Assembly: GCA_035644935.1 (NCBI GenBank)
Contig: DASQNO010000083.1
Span: forward strand, 1-11,826
Source of the DNA: CADCVW01 sp035644935
Lineage (GTDB): Bacteria > Pseudomonadota > Alphaproteobacteria > Sphingomonadales > Sphingomonadaceae
Length of the DNA: 11,826 bases
Direction: 5' to 3'
Shown one piece after another: positions 1 through 7,091 of the stretch. A program made the translations under genes and the position numbers. The number at the start of each line of letters is the position of its first letter. Within the stretch, counting starts at the first letter, position 1. Below the pieces are notes generated by a model. It was not told where the DNA came from. It was given only the letters and a program-made list of their open reading frames with translations, and searched no databases.

Positions 1-1695
1 CTGGTTGAACAGCGGGCCGTCCCACAGCACGGAGGTGAGGTCGCCGTCCTTGTTGAGCGTCGCGCCGATGTTGAAGGTCAGATCCGAGATCTCGCGGTCG
101 CGTTCGTTGGACGAGAACCAGTCGGACGGCTCGTCCTTGTATACCAGCCGATAGCCGCCGCGCGTCAGGCCCTCGAGCGGCGTCGCGCCAAGGCCGTTCA
201 GCCGCGTGTCGAGGAAGCTCGCCCAGTCGAACGGCGCGATGCCGTTCAGCGTCGCGACGACGTCGGCCAGCGTGTACGTCTTGATCCCCATGTCGTTTGG
301 ATTGACGCCGAAGAAGGCGCGGGCGAAATCGTCCATGCCGCGGCGGCCGCGGGTCAGCTCGCGCAGCTTGGCGTCCGCGTCCAGCCAGATCAGCGCGCCT
401 TCGTTGTAGTAGTCCTCGGATCGCTGATAGCTGGCGAAGGGCTTGGGCTGACGGGCGGACAGGACGGGGTCGAACGTCGTGTCCTGCAGCGCGCGCCAGT
501 TCTTGCCGGGCGCGGCCGACTGAAACGCGGCGACGCGCGCGATGGCGTCGCGCACGTCTTTGGCCGGCATGATACCCGACCGCGCCGACAGGACCAGACC
601 CCAGAACTGCGTCTGGCCCTCGTACACCCACAGGAGGCTGCCGATCGTCGGCTGGCGGTAGTCGGGGGTGAACAGGTCGGCTGGGCGGCGGTACTTGCCG
701 TTCCAGCTGTGTACCAGTTCGTGCGGCAAGAGGTCGCGACCCGCCGAGCCCTTGTCCCATTCGGTGAAGTAGGTGCGCGGGTGGCTGTTTTCCGATGACT
801 TGAGGTGCTCGAGCCCGATGCCGCCGAGCTCGTCGGTCAGCGCCACGAGAAACTCGTACTCGTCGTAGTGCTTGGCGCCGAACAGCTTGAGCGCCTGGTC
901 GACCAGCTTCTCGTGCGCGGCGATCGTCTTAGGCGGCGCGACGAGGTCGGTCGGGCGGTCGGCGACGACGTTCAAGTCGACGTTCGGGCTCAGCGCCCAG
1001 CGGCGGAAATGGCGGCCGGCGAAGACGGGGCTGTCGACCAGCTCCTCGTACGACACGGTCTTGTAGGTGACGCGGTTGACTCCGGGCGTCACCGCTGCGG
1101 GGGGAACCGCGTCCAGCGACGTCGCCGCGGTCCAGCCGGCGGGATACGTCACGCTCGCCGTCACGGGGATGTTCCGGACGAAATAGCCGGCCGGGTAGAG
1201 CGACATCTTCTCCCACTGGAGGTTGAGCATGTCGGGCGTCATCGTCACGCGGCCCTGCGCGGGCGCGGTGGGGGAGAGATGCTGGTAGTCGAGCACGATC
1301 TCCCGAACGCCCGCTGGCACGTCGATGTCGAAGCCGTAGACATAGCCGCGGTTGCGCGACCAGCGGATCGGCTGGCCATTGCCGGTGACGGTGAGCCCGG
1401 CGACGGTGGCGATCGGCCCGCGCGGGGCGTGGTTGCCCGGCAGCCATTCGGGATAGAGCATCGTCATGCGGCCGGCGGCGGCAACGGGCACCGTCTGGCG
1501 CACGCGGTAGATGCCGCGGCGAAGGTCGGTGGCGTCGATGTCAAGCGTCATCGTGCCGGGGAAGGCGATGTCGCGCGCGGCGGGGACGTCGTTGACGGGG
1601 GCTAGTGGCTGCGGCCGCGTCATGGTCGTTTGCGCAGTGACCGGGACGGCAAGGCTCGCCAGCGCAGCGCCGAGGAGAAGAAGGGGACGCTTCAA
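1..1695 (-). CDS. M61 family metallopeptidase (glycyl aminopeptidase-like), C-terminus cut by window edge
   Basis: Secreted zinc peptidase of family M61, a family whose characterised members release N-terminal Gly or Ala residues from peptides; the substrate here is unknown. The reading frame is open for 565 codons to the left edge without a stop. A signal peptide is visible at residues 1-22 (MKRPLLLLGAALASL... ending VTAQ), predicting export to the periplasm. Zinc site: HELVHSWN at residues 325-332 (HExxH with the M61 Trp-Asn extension), with the third ligand probably Glu359 in LLWVYEG. GLEH at 295-298 is also typical of the family. The N-terminal beta-rich domain covers about residues 40-240. 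The last visible residues (NIGATL...SVLWDGPLFNQ) look like the start of the PDZ-like domain, so perhaps 50-80 residues are missing. The start is TTG at 1695, chosen because CGGAG lies 9 nt upstream and the signal peptide follows directly; the first ATG would remove the signal peptide. It lies 70 nt downstream of ppa on the same strand and could be co-transcribed. No clear terminator separates them. Confidence 0.93.
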   Translation of the reverse strand, partial: MKRPLLLLGAALASLAVPVTAQTTMTRPQPLAPVNDVPAARDIAFPGTMTLDIDATDLRRGIYRVRQTVPVAAAGRMTMLYPEWLPGNHAPRGPIATVAGLTVTGNGQPIRWSRNRGYVYGFDIDVPAGVREIVLDYQHLSPTAPAQGRVTMTPDMLNLQWEKMSLYPAGYFVRNIPVTASVTYPAGWTAATSLDAVPPAAVTPGVNRVTYKTVSYEELVDSPVFAGRHFRRWALSPNVDLNVVADRPTDLVAPPKTIAAHEKLVDQALKLFGAKHYDEYEFLVALTDELGGIGLEHLKSSENSHPRTYFTEWDKGSAGRDLLPHELVHSWNGKYRRPADLFTPDYRQPTIGSLLWVYEGQTQFWGLVLSARSGIMPAKDVRDAIARVAAFQSAAPGKNWRALQDTTFDPVLSARQPKPFASYQRSEDYYNEGALIWLDADAKLRELTRGRRGMDDFARAFFGVNPNDMGIKTYTLADVVATLNGIAPFDWASFLDTRLNGLGATPLEGLTRGGYRLVYKDEPSDWFSSNERDREISDLTFNIGATLNKDGDLTSVLWDGPLFNQ

Positions 1696-1704
1696 GAACC
1701 TGTA

Positions 1705-1709
1705 CTCCG
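1705..1709 (-). promoter_or_regulatory. Ribosome binding site deciding the TTG start of the M61 peptidase
   Basis: On the minus strand this reads CGGAG, 9 nt before the TTG at 1695. It supports the TTG start, which also supplies a complete signal peptide. Confidence 0.6.
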
Positions 1710-1765
1710 ACCGGATGAGGATCCGTATCGTGCCAAGCCCTTGCAGTCGCGTCCAGTGGAACCCG

Positions 1766-2338
1766 TCAGCCGGGCGATATGATCCGTCCCTCGCCGCTCT
1801 CGGCGTCAGCCGCGGCCCTGGCGCGTTCGATGCTGTCCCGTACGATCTGCAGCGCCTCGTCGCGGCCCTGCCAATGGCCGATCCGCACCCACTTTTCGGC
1901 TTCCAGATCCTTGTAGTGCGTGAAGAAGTGCTCGATCTGCTTCAAAACGATGTCCGGCAGGTGCTCGGCCTCGTTGACGTTCTCGTAATAAGGAAAGGTC
2001 GTGTCGACAGGGACGGTGAGCAGCTTCTCGTCGCCGCCCGCCTCGTCCTCCAGCAACAGCACGGCAATGGGACGCACGCGCACCACGGATCCGGGGATGA
2101 ATGGCGAGCGCGCGACGACCAGAGCGTCCAGCGGATCGCCGTCGCCGCACAGAGTGTGCGGCACGAAGCCGTAGTTCGCCGGATAGCGCATAGGCGTGTG
2201 CAGGATGCGGTCGACGAACAGCGCGCCTGACTTCTTGTCGAACTCGTACTTGACCGGTTCGCCGCCGACGGGAACCTCGATGATGACGTTGAGCGTGTGC
2301 GGCGGATCGTCGCCGATCGGGATGAAATTTATGTCCAT
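1766..2338 (-). CDS. ppa: Inorganic pyrophosphatase (family I, soluble)
   Basis: Cytoplasmic Mg-dependent enzyme that hydrolyses pyrophosphate to two phosphates, pulling forward DNA, RNA and aminoacyl-tRNA synthesis. The 190-residue product is slightly longer than the usual bacterial length of about 175; the surplus is a charged C-terminal tail (about residues 172-190). Family I landmarks are present in order: EVPVGGEPVKYEFDK (21-35) with the substrate-contacting Lys and Glu, YPANYGFVP (52-60), the signature DGDPLDA (66-72) with the metal-binding aspartates, and EDEAGGDEKLL (97-107). The start is ATG at 2338; MDINFIPIG matches the usual N-terminus. The frame stays open upstream to 2497, but that extension runs through the REP-like palindrome and into hisS, so I reject it. 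Upstream Shine-Dalgarno sequence is weak. The gene is divergent from hisS and its upstream region holds the palindrome at 2371-2398. Identity is secure. Confidence 0.97.
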   Translation of the reverse strand: MDINFIPIGDDPPHTLNVIIEVPVGGEPVKYEFDKKSGALFVDRILHTPMRYPANYGFVPHTLCGDGDPLDALVVARSPFIPGSVVRVRPIAVLLLEDEAGGDEKLLTVPVDTTFPYYENVNEAEHLPDIVLKQIEHFFTHYKDLEAEKWVRIGHWQGRDEALQIVRDSIERARAAADAESGEGRIISPG

Positions 2339-2370
2339 GGGTCGGGGCTCATAACGAGCGCTTCGTGCCG

Positions 2371-2398
2371 CGTCATCCCAGCATGCGCCGGGATGACG
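2371..2398. repeat. REP-like palindrome in the ppa/hisS divergent intergenic region
   Basis: CGTCATCCC (2371-2379) is followed after 10 nt by its exact complement GGGATGACG (2390-2398). Allowing one A/C mismatch at 2380/2389 the stem extends to 12 bp with loop ATGC; in RNA from the minus strand that mismatch becomes a G-U pair, so the minus-strand hairpin is complete. The core GTCATCCC...GGGATGAC resembles widespread proteobacterial REP-type palindromes, which read as VIPAxAGMT-type peptides when spuriously translated, as here. A hairpin of this kind can influence mRNA ends, but it sits 5' of both divergent genes, so it is not an ordinary terminator. Only one copy is visible in the window. 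Confidence 0.75.
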
Positions 2399-2428
2399 GA
2401 TCGGACAAAACTCTCTACCCGCCCCGCC

Positions 2429-3754
2429 ATGGCTCTTCCCCAACCCGTTCGCGGCACGCAAAGCCTTCTTGGCGAGGCGGCGGACCGCTTTCATCATGTC
2501 GTGTCCACCTTCGACCGCGTTCGCCGCTTATATGGCTTCGGGCGCGTCGAAGTGCCCGTGTTCGAGAACACGTCGGTGTTCGCGCGGTCGCTGGGCGAGG
2601 CGACGGATGTCGTGTCCAAGGAAATGTACACGTTCGAGGACAAGGGCGGCGACTCGATCACGCTGCGGCCCGAGTTCACTGCCGGCATCGCGCGGGCGTA
2701 TCTGTCCGAAGGCTGGCAGCAATATGCGCCGTTGAAAGTCGCGACCTGGGGTCCCGCGTTCCGCTACGAGCGCCCGCAAAAGGGCCGATTCCGCCAATTT
2801 CATCAGCTGGACGCGGAGATCATCGGCGCGGGCGAGCCGGCGGCGGACGTGGAGCTGATCGCCTTCGCCGCGCAGCTGCTTGAGGAACTCGGCGTCGCGT
2901 CTCAAGTCGAGTTGCAGCTCAACACGCTGGGCGACGCCGCCACGCGCGACGCGTGGCGCGCGGCGCTGGTCGAGCACTTCGCCAGCCGCCGCAACGACCT
3001 GTCGGAACAAAGCCGCGCGCGCCTGGCGACCAACCCGTTACGTATCCTCGACAGCAAGGAGCATGGCGACTGGCCGATCGTCGACTCGGCGCCGGTGGTC
3101 GACGACTTCCTGACGGCCGAAGCTTCTGACTTCTTCGGCGCGGTCACCGCCGGTCTGGACGCGGCGGGCGTCGCCTGGACGCGCAACGCGAGGCTGGTGC
3201 GCGGGCTCGATTACTACCGCCACACGGCATTCGAGTTCATCACCACCGAACTAGGCGCACAGGGGACGGTGATCGGCGGCGGGCGCTATGACGGGCTGAT
3301 CGGCACGATGGGAGGTCCGGCGACCCCTGCGGTCGGATGGGCGAGCGGAATCGAGCGGTTGGCGATGCTGATCGAGGTGCCGGCGAAGCAGCACCTCCTA
3401 GCTGTAATAGTCCCTCGCGGTCTTGCTGCGGAGGCGCGAAGCGGCGGCCTTCTTGCTGAGCTGCGTCGCGAGGGCTTGGCTGTCGATATGGCTTACAAGG
3501 GCAATATGAAGCGACGCATGGCGAAGGCTGATGCTCAAGGTGCGAAGTACGCTATCCTGCTGGGAGACGACGAGCTTGCGAGCGGAATGGCGACGGTAAA
3601 GAAGCTAAAGACGGGCGAACAGAAGCCTGTCCCGCTGGCCCAGATCGCACGAGCAATGTGGGCGCAAATGCTGGGCGACGACTTCCCTGAAGCCGTAGAT
3701 ATGACGACATGGGACCGCGACGGGACTGTGGTTGAAGGTCCGTTCCGAGCATGA
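2429..3754 (+). CDS. hisS: Histidine--tRNA ligase (class II)
   Basis: Cytoplasmic enzyme that charges tRNA-His with histidine using ATP. The 441-residue product is near the usual 420-450. Class II landmarks: motif 2 region RYERPQKGRFRQFHQLDAE (112-130), the histidine-specific loop LVRGLDYYRHTAFEF (256-270), and motif 3 GWASGIERL (303-311) after GGGRYDGLIG (283-292). The anticodon-binding domain starts near residue 323 (LLAVIVPRG). The start is ATG at 2429 (MALPQPVRGTQSLLG); an open extension upstream to 2297 only translates the REP-like palindrome and ppa antisense. No good Shine-Dalgarno is seen. The stop overlaps the prfA start as ATGA (3751-3754), indicating translational coupling. Oddity: third-position A/T use, counted by hand, is about 12% over residues 131-322 and about 39% over 324-441, a shift that coincides with the anticodon-binding domain. 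The reading frame is intact, so the gene is probably functional. Confidence 0.97.
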   Translation: MALPQPVRGTQSLLGEAADRFHHVVSTFDRVRRLYGFGRVEVPVFENTSVFARSLGEATDVVSKEMYTFEDKGGDSITLRPEFTAGIARAYLSEGWQQYAPLKVATWGPAFRYERPQKGRFRQFHQLDAEIIGAGEPAADVELIAFAAQLLEELGVASQVELQLNTLGDAATRDAWRAALVEHFASRRNDLSEQSRARLATNPLRILDSKEHGDWPIVDSAPVVDDFLTAEASDFFGAVTAGLDAAGVAWTRNARLVRGLDYYRHTAFEFITTELGAQGTVIGGGRYDGLIGTMGGPATPAVGWASGIERLAMLIEVPAKQHLLAVIVPRGLAAEARSGGLLAELRREGLAVDMAYKGNMKRRMAKADAQGAKYAILLGDDELASGMATVKKLKTGEQKPVPLAQIARAMWAQMLGDDFPEAVDMTTWDRDGTVVEGPFRA

Positions 3755-4824
3755 GCACCATTTCTGCCGAACGCATCGCCGCCATCGAGGCGCGGCGGGA
3801 GGAGCTGTCGCAGGCGCTGTCCGCAGGCGACCTGCCTGCCGACCGCTTCGTCCAGATCTCCAAGGACTATGCCGAGATCGAGCCGGTCGCCGCCGCCGCT
3901 GCCGAGGTAAAGCGGCTGCGCGCCGAGCTCGAGAACCTGACTGGCATGGCGAACGAGGCTGACCCCGAGCTGCGCGAGATGGCGCTGGATGAAGCCGCGT
4001 CCTTACGCGAGGCGCTGCCCGCCGCCGAACGCGCGCTGGCGCTGAAGCTGCTGCCCCGCGACGCGGCCGACGAGCGCGCGGCGATGCTGGAAATCCGAGC
4101 GGGCACGGGCGGCGACGAGGCGGCCCTGTTCGGCGGCGACCTGTTCCGCATGTATCAGCGTTATGCCGAGCTGCAGGGCTGGCGTGTCGAGCTGATCTCC
4201 GCCTCCGCGTCCGATGTCGGAGGCTACAAGGAAGTGATCGCGTCGGTGAACGGGTCGGGCGTGTTCGCCAAGATGAAGTTCGAAAGCGGCGTCCACCGCG
4301 TCCAGCGCGTGCCCGCGACCGAATCCGGCGGGCGCATCCATACCTCGGCGGCGACGGTGGCGGTGCTGCCGGAGGCGGAGGAAGTGGACGTCCAGATCGC
4401 CGACAACGATCTTCGCATCGACGTCTACCGCTCGTCGGGTCCCGGAGGCCAGTCGGTCAACACCACGGACAGCGCGGTGCGCATCACGCATCTTCCCACC
4501 GGCCTGATCGTCATCCAGCAGGACGAGAAGTCTCAGCACAAGAACAAGGCCAAGGCGCTGCGCGTGCTGCGCACCCGGCTTTATGAGCTGGAACGCGAGC
4601 GGCTGGCCAGCGAACGCGCCGGCGCGCGCAAGTCGATGGTGGGGTCGGGTGACCGGTCGGAGCGCATCCGCACGTACAATTATCCGCAAGGGCGCGTGAC
4701 GGATCACCGCATCAACCTGACGCTGCACCGCCTGCCCGAGATACTGGAGGGCCAGCTGGACGAACTCGTCGCCGCCTTGAGCTACGAGGACGAAGCGTCG
4801 CGGCTGGCGCAGCTTGACGATTAG
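3751..4824 (+). CDS. prfA: Peptide chain release factor 1
   Basis: Reads UAA and UAG stop codons in the ribosomal A site and triggers hydrolysis of the peptidyl-tRNA bond. Length 357 residues, normal for RF1. The N-terminal part (about 1-100) is a charged helical domain. The stop-codon reading tripeptide PAT is at 188-190 in the context VQRVPATESGGRIHTSA; PxT is diagnostic of RF1 rather than RF2 (SPF). The catalytic GGQ is at 232-234 in SSGPGGQSVNTTD. The conserved stretch SQHKNKAKAL (261-270) follows. The ATG start overlaps the hisS stop by 4 nt, and GAAGG inside the hisS end lies about 11 nt upstream. The stop overlaps the prmC start region by 11 nt. Gln234 is the expected methylation target of the neighbouring PrmC. 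Confidence 0.97.
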   Translation: MSTISAERIAAIEARREELSQALSAGDLPADRFVQISKDYAEIEPVAAAAAEVKRLRAELENLTGMANEADPELREMALDEAASLREALPAAERALALKLLPRDAADERAAMLEIRAGTGGDEAALFGGDLFRMYQRYAELQGWRVELISASASDVGGYKEVIASVNGSGVFAKMKFESGVHRVQRVPATESGGRIHTSAATVAVLPEAEEVDVQIADNDLRIDVYRSSGPGGQSVNTTDSAVRITHLPTGLIVIQQDEKSQHKNKAKALRVLRTRLYELERERLASERAGARKSMVGSGDRSERIRTYNYPQGRVTDHRINLTLHRLPEILEGQLDELVAALSYEDEASRLAQLDD

Positions 4825-5671
4825 CGAAGCTCTCCCGCGGGCAGGCGTGAGTTGCAGGGCGAGCCTCGTTCAGGCCACGCACCAGTTCGCCGCGATTAGC
4901 GAGACGCCAAGGCTCGATGCCGAACTGCTGTTGGCGCACGCGCTGGGCATCGCCCGGGAGGCGCTGCTGATGACGGGGCTGGACGGACCGGCGCCGCAGG
5001 CGTTCGCGAACTTCGTCGCGCGCCGTTTGGAACACGAACCGGTCGCCTATATCACCGGCAGACGCGCGTTCTGGACGATCGAGCTTGCCGTGGGGCCGGG
5101 CGTGCTGATCCCGCGCGCTGACAGCGAAACCTTGATCGAAGCGGCCGTCGCGCATTTCGCGGGCGGGCCGGGGCCGGCGTCGGTGCTGGACCTCGGCACC
5201 GGATCGGGGGCGTTGCTGCTCGCCGCGCTCGACCAGTGGCCGGGGGCGCGGGGCGTGGGGCTCGACGCCTCCCCGGCGGCGGTGGAGATCGCGCGCGCCA
5301 ACGCGCGGCGGCTCGGGCTCGACGACCGCGCGACGATCGCTATCGGTGACTGGCGCGGGCGGGACGGGCCGCACGACCTGATCCTGTGCAACCCGCCTTA
5401 TGTCGCGGCCGACGCGGATATGCCGCGCGAGGTGGCCGGGTGGGAGCCTGCCGCCGCCCTGTTCGCCGGAACCGACGGTCTGGACGAGTATCGCGCGCTG
5501 GCTCCTTTGCTCGGGTCCCAACTGGCGGCCGGCGGGGTGGCGTGCGTTGAGATCGGAGCGACCCACGCCGCGGCGGTGGGCGCGCTGTTCGCCGCGCACG
5601 GATTCGATGCTCGCGTGCGTCGCGACCTCGCCGGACGCGATCGCTGCCTAGTGCTGACCCGCTTAACCTAA
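4814..5671 (+). CDS. prmC: Release factor glutamine N5-methyltransferase
   Basis: SAM-dependent methyltransferase (HemK family) that methylates the GGQ glutamine of RF1 and RF2, raising termination efficiency. 285 residues. N-terminal helical substrate-recognition domain about 1-75 (TPRLDAELLLAHALG, 31-45), then EHEPVAYITGRRAFW (73-87), LIPRADSETLIE (98-109; many relatives have PRPDTE), SAM-binding DLGTGSGALL (126-135), acidic ribose contact near GLD (149-151), and catalytic NPPY at 193-196. I chose the TTG at 4814, which overlaps prfA by 11 nt and gives the family-like MTISEAL start. The in-frame GTG at 4847 would cut 11 residues. No strong Shine-Dalgarno is visible, so translation is probably coupled to prfA. 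Residues about 9-26 look longer than the corresponding linker in relatives as I remember them; this does not affect the catalytic core. Confidence 0.95.
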   Translation: MTISEALPRAGVSCRASLVQATHQFAAISETPRLDAELLLAHALGIAREALLMTGLDGPAPQAFANFVARRLEHEPVAYITGRRAFWTIELAVGPGVLIPRADSETLIEAAVAHFAGGPGPASVLDLGTGSGALLLAALDQWPGARGVGLDASPAAVEIARANARRLGLDDRATIAIGDWRGRDGPHDLILCNPPYVAADADMPREVAGWEPAAALFAGTDGLDEYRALAPLLGSQLAAGGVACVEIGATHAAAVGALFAAHGFDARVRRDLAGRDRCLVLTRLT

Positions 5672-5689
5672 GCTATTCAGAAATAGTGC

Positions 5690-5718
5690 TTGGCGTAGCA
5701 TGGTGGTCCGGCTAGGAT
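5690..5718 (+). promoter_or_regulatory. Possible sigma-70-type promoter for the DUF4167 gene
   Basis: TTGGCG (5690-5695), a 17-nt spacer, then TAGGAT (5713-5718): 4 of 6 matches in each hexamer. It lies just after the prmC stop and 177 nt before the DUF4167 start. In GC-rich DNA such matches arise by chance, so this is tentative. The rest of the gap (5719-5884) holds a GC-rich imperfect hairpin at 5821-5846 (CGGCGG/CCGCCG ends) and nothing else I can name. Confidence 0.3.
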
Positions 5719-5884
5719 CGGGCGCAGGGACAAGGCACCGCACAGCAGCTGATGCGGCCTTCATGGTTCCTTTAGACCCGGTGAACTTTATCCGTCGCGT
5801 CGACACGGGCGCGACTGGACCGGCGGAGCGCTTGAGCTCGCCGCCGCTGCAGAGGTGATGACCCGCATACCCACGATCACTTGT

Positions 5885-5889
5885 AAGGA
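5885..5889 (+). promoter_or_regulatory. Ribosome binding site deciding the TTG start of DUF4167
   Basis: AAGGA, 6 nt before the TTG at 5896. It is the clearest Shine-Dalgarno in the window and fixes a non-ATG start. Confidence 0.7.
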
Positions 5890-5895
5890 CATTCG

Positions 5896-6867
5896 TTGAT
5901 CAACAACCGACAGAACGGCCGCCGTCGCGGCCGTGGCGGCCCGCGGCCGGACGGAATGCAGAATCGCCCCAGTGGCGGCGGTAACCGGCCCGAACCAAGG
6001 GCGCGCGGCAACGCCCCGCAGCTTCACGAGAAGTACAAGTCGATGGCGCGCGACGCGCAGCTGGCGGGTGATCGCGTGCAGACCGAATATTATCTGCAGT
6101 TCGCGGATCATTATTACCGCATTCTCAACGAAAACCGCCCGCGCTTCGACGAGAACCGTCCGCGCCAGGGCGACAGCGGTCATGACGGTGGCAACGACGA
6201 TTATGACGACGACGAGATGATGGGCGACGAAGGCGAGGACGACGCCCCCGTGCGGCAGCAGCCGCGCGCCCGTGAAGCCCGGCCCGAACGCGACGATCGC
6301 CCCCAGCGGGATGATCGGCCGCAGCGGGACGATCGACCTCAGCGTGAGGCGCGGCCGGATCGAGACGACCGTCCGCAGCGCGACGCCCAGCCGGCGCGCC
6401 CAAGCTATGTCGCGGAAGGCGAAGAGCGACCGGCGCGTGTTCGCCGCGACGCGGCCGAAGGCACGGGCCGCGGCCAGCGGGGCGACCGCCCGATGCGCGA
6501 TGCGCCCGCGCTCCGCGCCGATGCGGACGGGGGCGAGGATCGCCCCCGCGAGGACGGTGCGCGCGAGGACGGGTCCCGCGACGAGCGCATCCGCGAGGAA
6601 CGTCCCCGTGCACGAACCGCGCGCAACGGCAGTGAAGACGGAGCTCCGCGTGCCCCCCGCGCCCGGGCGCCACGCGACGCCGACGACAGCAAGCCAGGCA
6701 TCGATCTCGACCGGCTTCCCCCCGCCATCTCGCGCAGCGATGCCGAGCCGAGCGGCGCCGCCGCCAATGGTGCCGCATCCGCCGACGCCGGGCCGGCGGA
6801 CGAGGAGCGTCCCCGTCCCGTCCGCCGCACGCGGCGTCCGCGCGAGGACACGCCCGCCGCGGCTTGA
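5896..6867 (+). CDS. DUF4167 domain-containing protein with charged repeat region
   Basis: Member of the alphaproteobacterial DUF4167 family; biochemical function unknown to me. 323 residues, starting at TTG 5896 behind AAGGA. Order: a basic N-terminus with RRRGRGG (9-15), reminiscent of RGG-type RNA-binding stretches; the conserved helical core NAPQLHEKYKSMARDAQLAGDRVQTEYYLQFADHYYRI (about 39-76), which defines the family; an acidic patch (DDYDDDEMMGDEGEDD, 101-116); a hexapeptide repeat tract of type [DE]-[DA]-R-P-x-R (127-168); and a long disordered-looking Arg/Asp/Glu/Pro region ending with the conserved-looking GIDLDRLPPAIS (268-279) and a basic RRTRRPR tail (310-316). No signal peptide or membrane segment, so cytoplasmic. 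It follows the translation cluster hisS-prfA-prmC and is closed by its own terminator. An RNA or ribosome-linked role is my inference from composition and context only. Confidence 0.88.
   Translation: MINNRQNGRRRGRGGPRPDGMQNRPSGGGNRPEPRARGNAPQLHEKYKSMARDAQLAGDRVQTEYYLQFADHYYRILNENRPRFDENRPRQGDSGHDGGNDDYDDDEMMGDEGEDDAPVRQQPRAREARPERDDRPQRDDRPQRDDRPQREARPDRDDRPQRDAQPARPSYVAEGEERPARVRRDAAEGTGRGQRGDRPMRDAPALRADADGGEDRPREDGAREDGSRDERIREERPRARTARNGSEDGAPRAPRARAPRDADDSKPGIDLDRLPPAISRSDAEPSGAAANGAASADAGPADEERPRPVRRTRRPREDTPAAA
6274..6399 (+). repeat. In-frame 18-nt tandem repeat tract within DUF4167 gene
   Basis: Seven consecutive 18-nt units encode EARPER, DDRPQR, DDRPQR, DDRPQR, EARPDR, DDRPQR and the degenerate DAQPAR. 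Units at 6292, 6310, 6328 and 6364 are closest to each other, differing mainly at synonymous positions. The 18-nt period keeps frame, so unit gain or loss would alter length without breaking the protein. Confidence 0.85.
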
Positions 6868-6892
6868 GGATATCGACTCAGCTTTCGACTTG

Positions 6893-6921
6893 AACGGCGC
6901 CGGGCATTCCGGCGCCGTTTT
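6893..6921 (+). terminator. Rho-independent terminator after the DUF4167 gene
   Basis: Perfect 11-bp stem AACGGCGCCGG (6893-6903) / CCGGCGCCGTT (6909-6919) with a 5-nt loop GCATT, running into TTTT (6918-6921). It lies 26 nt after the DUF4167 stop and separates that unit from the TonB receptor. The T tract is short but the stem is very stable. On the opposite strand an A/T end is also present (AA before the stem), but no gene there needs it. Confidence 0.85.
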
Positions 6922-7060
6922 CGTATCGGCTTGGCACCGACGCGTCCTGGCCAAAGCCGGAAACGTCAAGTTTCGTGGATTCCATCGTCGCAACATGGTC
7001 TGCGGCGGTCAGGGCCTCCGCCAGCAAGACATTAGGGCCGGGCTTGTCCAGCTTCGCTAA

Positions 7061-7091
7061 TGCGAAACATTCTCATTGCGAGTGATTATCA
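7061..7091 (+). promoter_or_regulatory. Probable Fur operator: two adjacent 15-bp Fur-box-like sites
   Basis: Compared with the 7-1-7 Fur model TGATAATNATTATCA: 7061-7075 (reverse complement TGAGAATGTTTCGCA) matches at 10 of 14 informative positions, and 7077-7091 (TGCGAGTGATTATCA) at 11 of 14, with a perfect right half. The sites are separated by 1 nt. Their place just ahead of a siderophore receptor fits Fe-dependent repression by Fur. The short inverted repeat TTCGC/GCGAA (7053-7066) overlaps the left edge. Confidence 0.6.

Noticed and set aside
805..1605. Open frame of 266 codons on the plus strand opposite the M61 peptidase
   Set aside because: Arg/Gly/Val-rich antisense shadow; the minus strand carries the HELVHSWN peptidase.
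1712..1725. Short inverted repeat CGGAT-GAGG-ATCCG between ppa and the M61 gene
   Set aside because: A 5-bp stem without T tract is expected by chance and explains nothing about neighbouring genes.
2297..2428. N-terminal extension of hisS
   Set aside because: It translates antisense ppa and the REP-like palindrome; ATG 2429 gives the family N-terminus.
2339..2497. N-terminal extension of ppa
   Set aside because: It runs through the palindrome and into hisS; MDINFIPIG at 2338 is the expected start.
5670..5692. Weak hairpin after prmC (AAGC/GCTT and CTATT/AATAG)
   Set aside because: It has a bulge, few GC pairs and no T tract, so I do not call it a terminator.
5788..6996. Open frame of 402 codons on the minus strand across the DUF4167 gene
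   Set aside because: It is antisense to a gene with a recognised domain and a good ribosome binding site, its translation is Arg/Ala/Val-rich without any known motif, and long antisense frames are expected in GC-rich DNA.
6922..7052. Possible small RNA or tRNA between the DUF4167 terminator and the Fur sites
   Set aside because: No cloverleaf, no T-loop sequence and no strong hairpin with a T tract were found.
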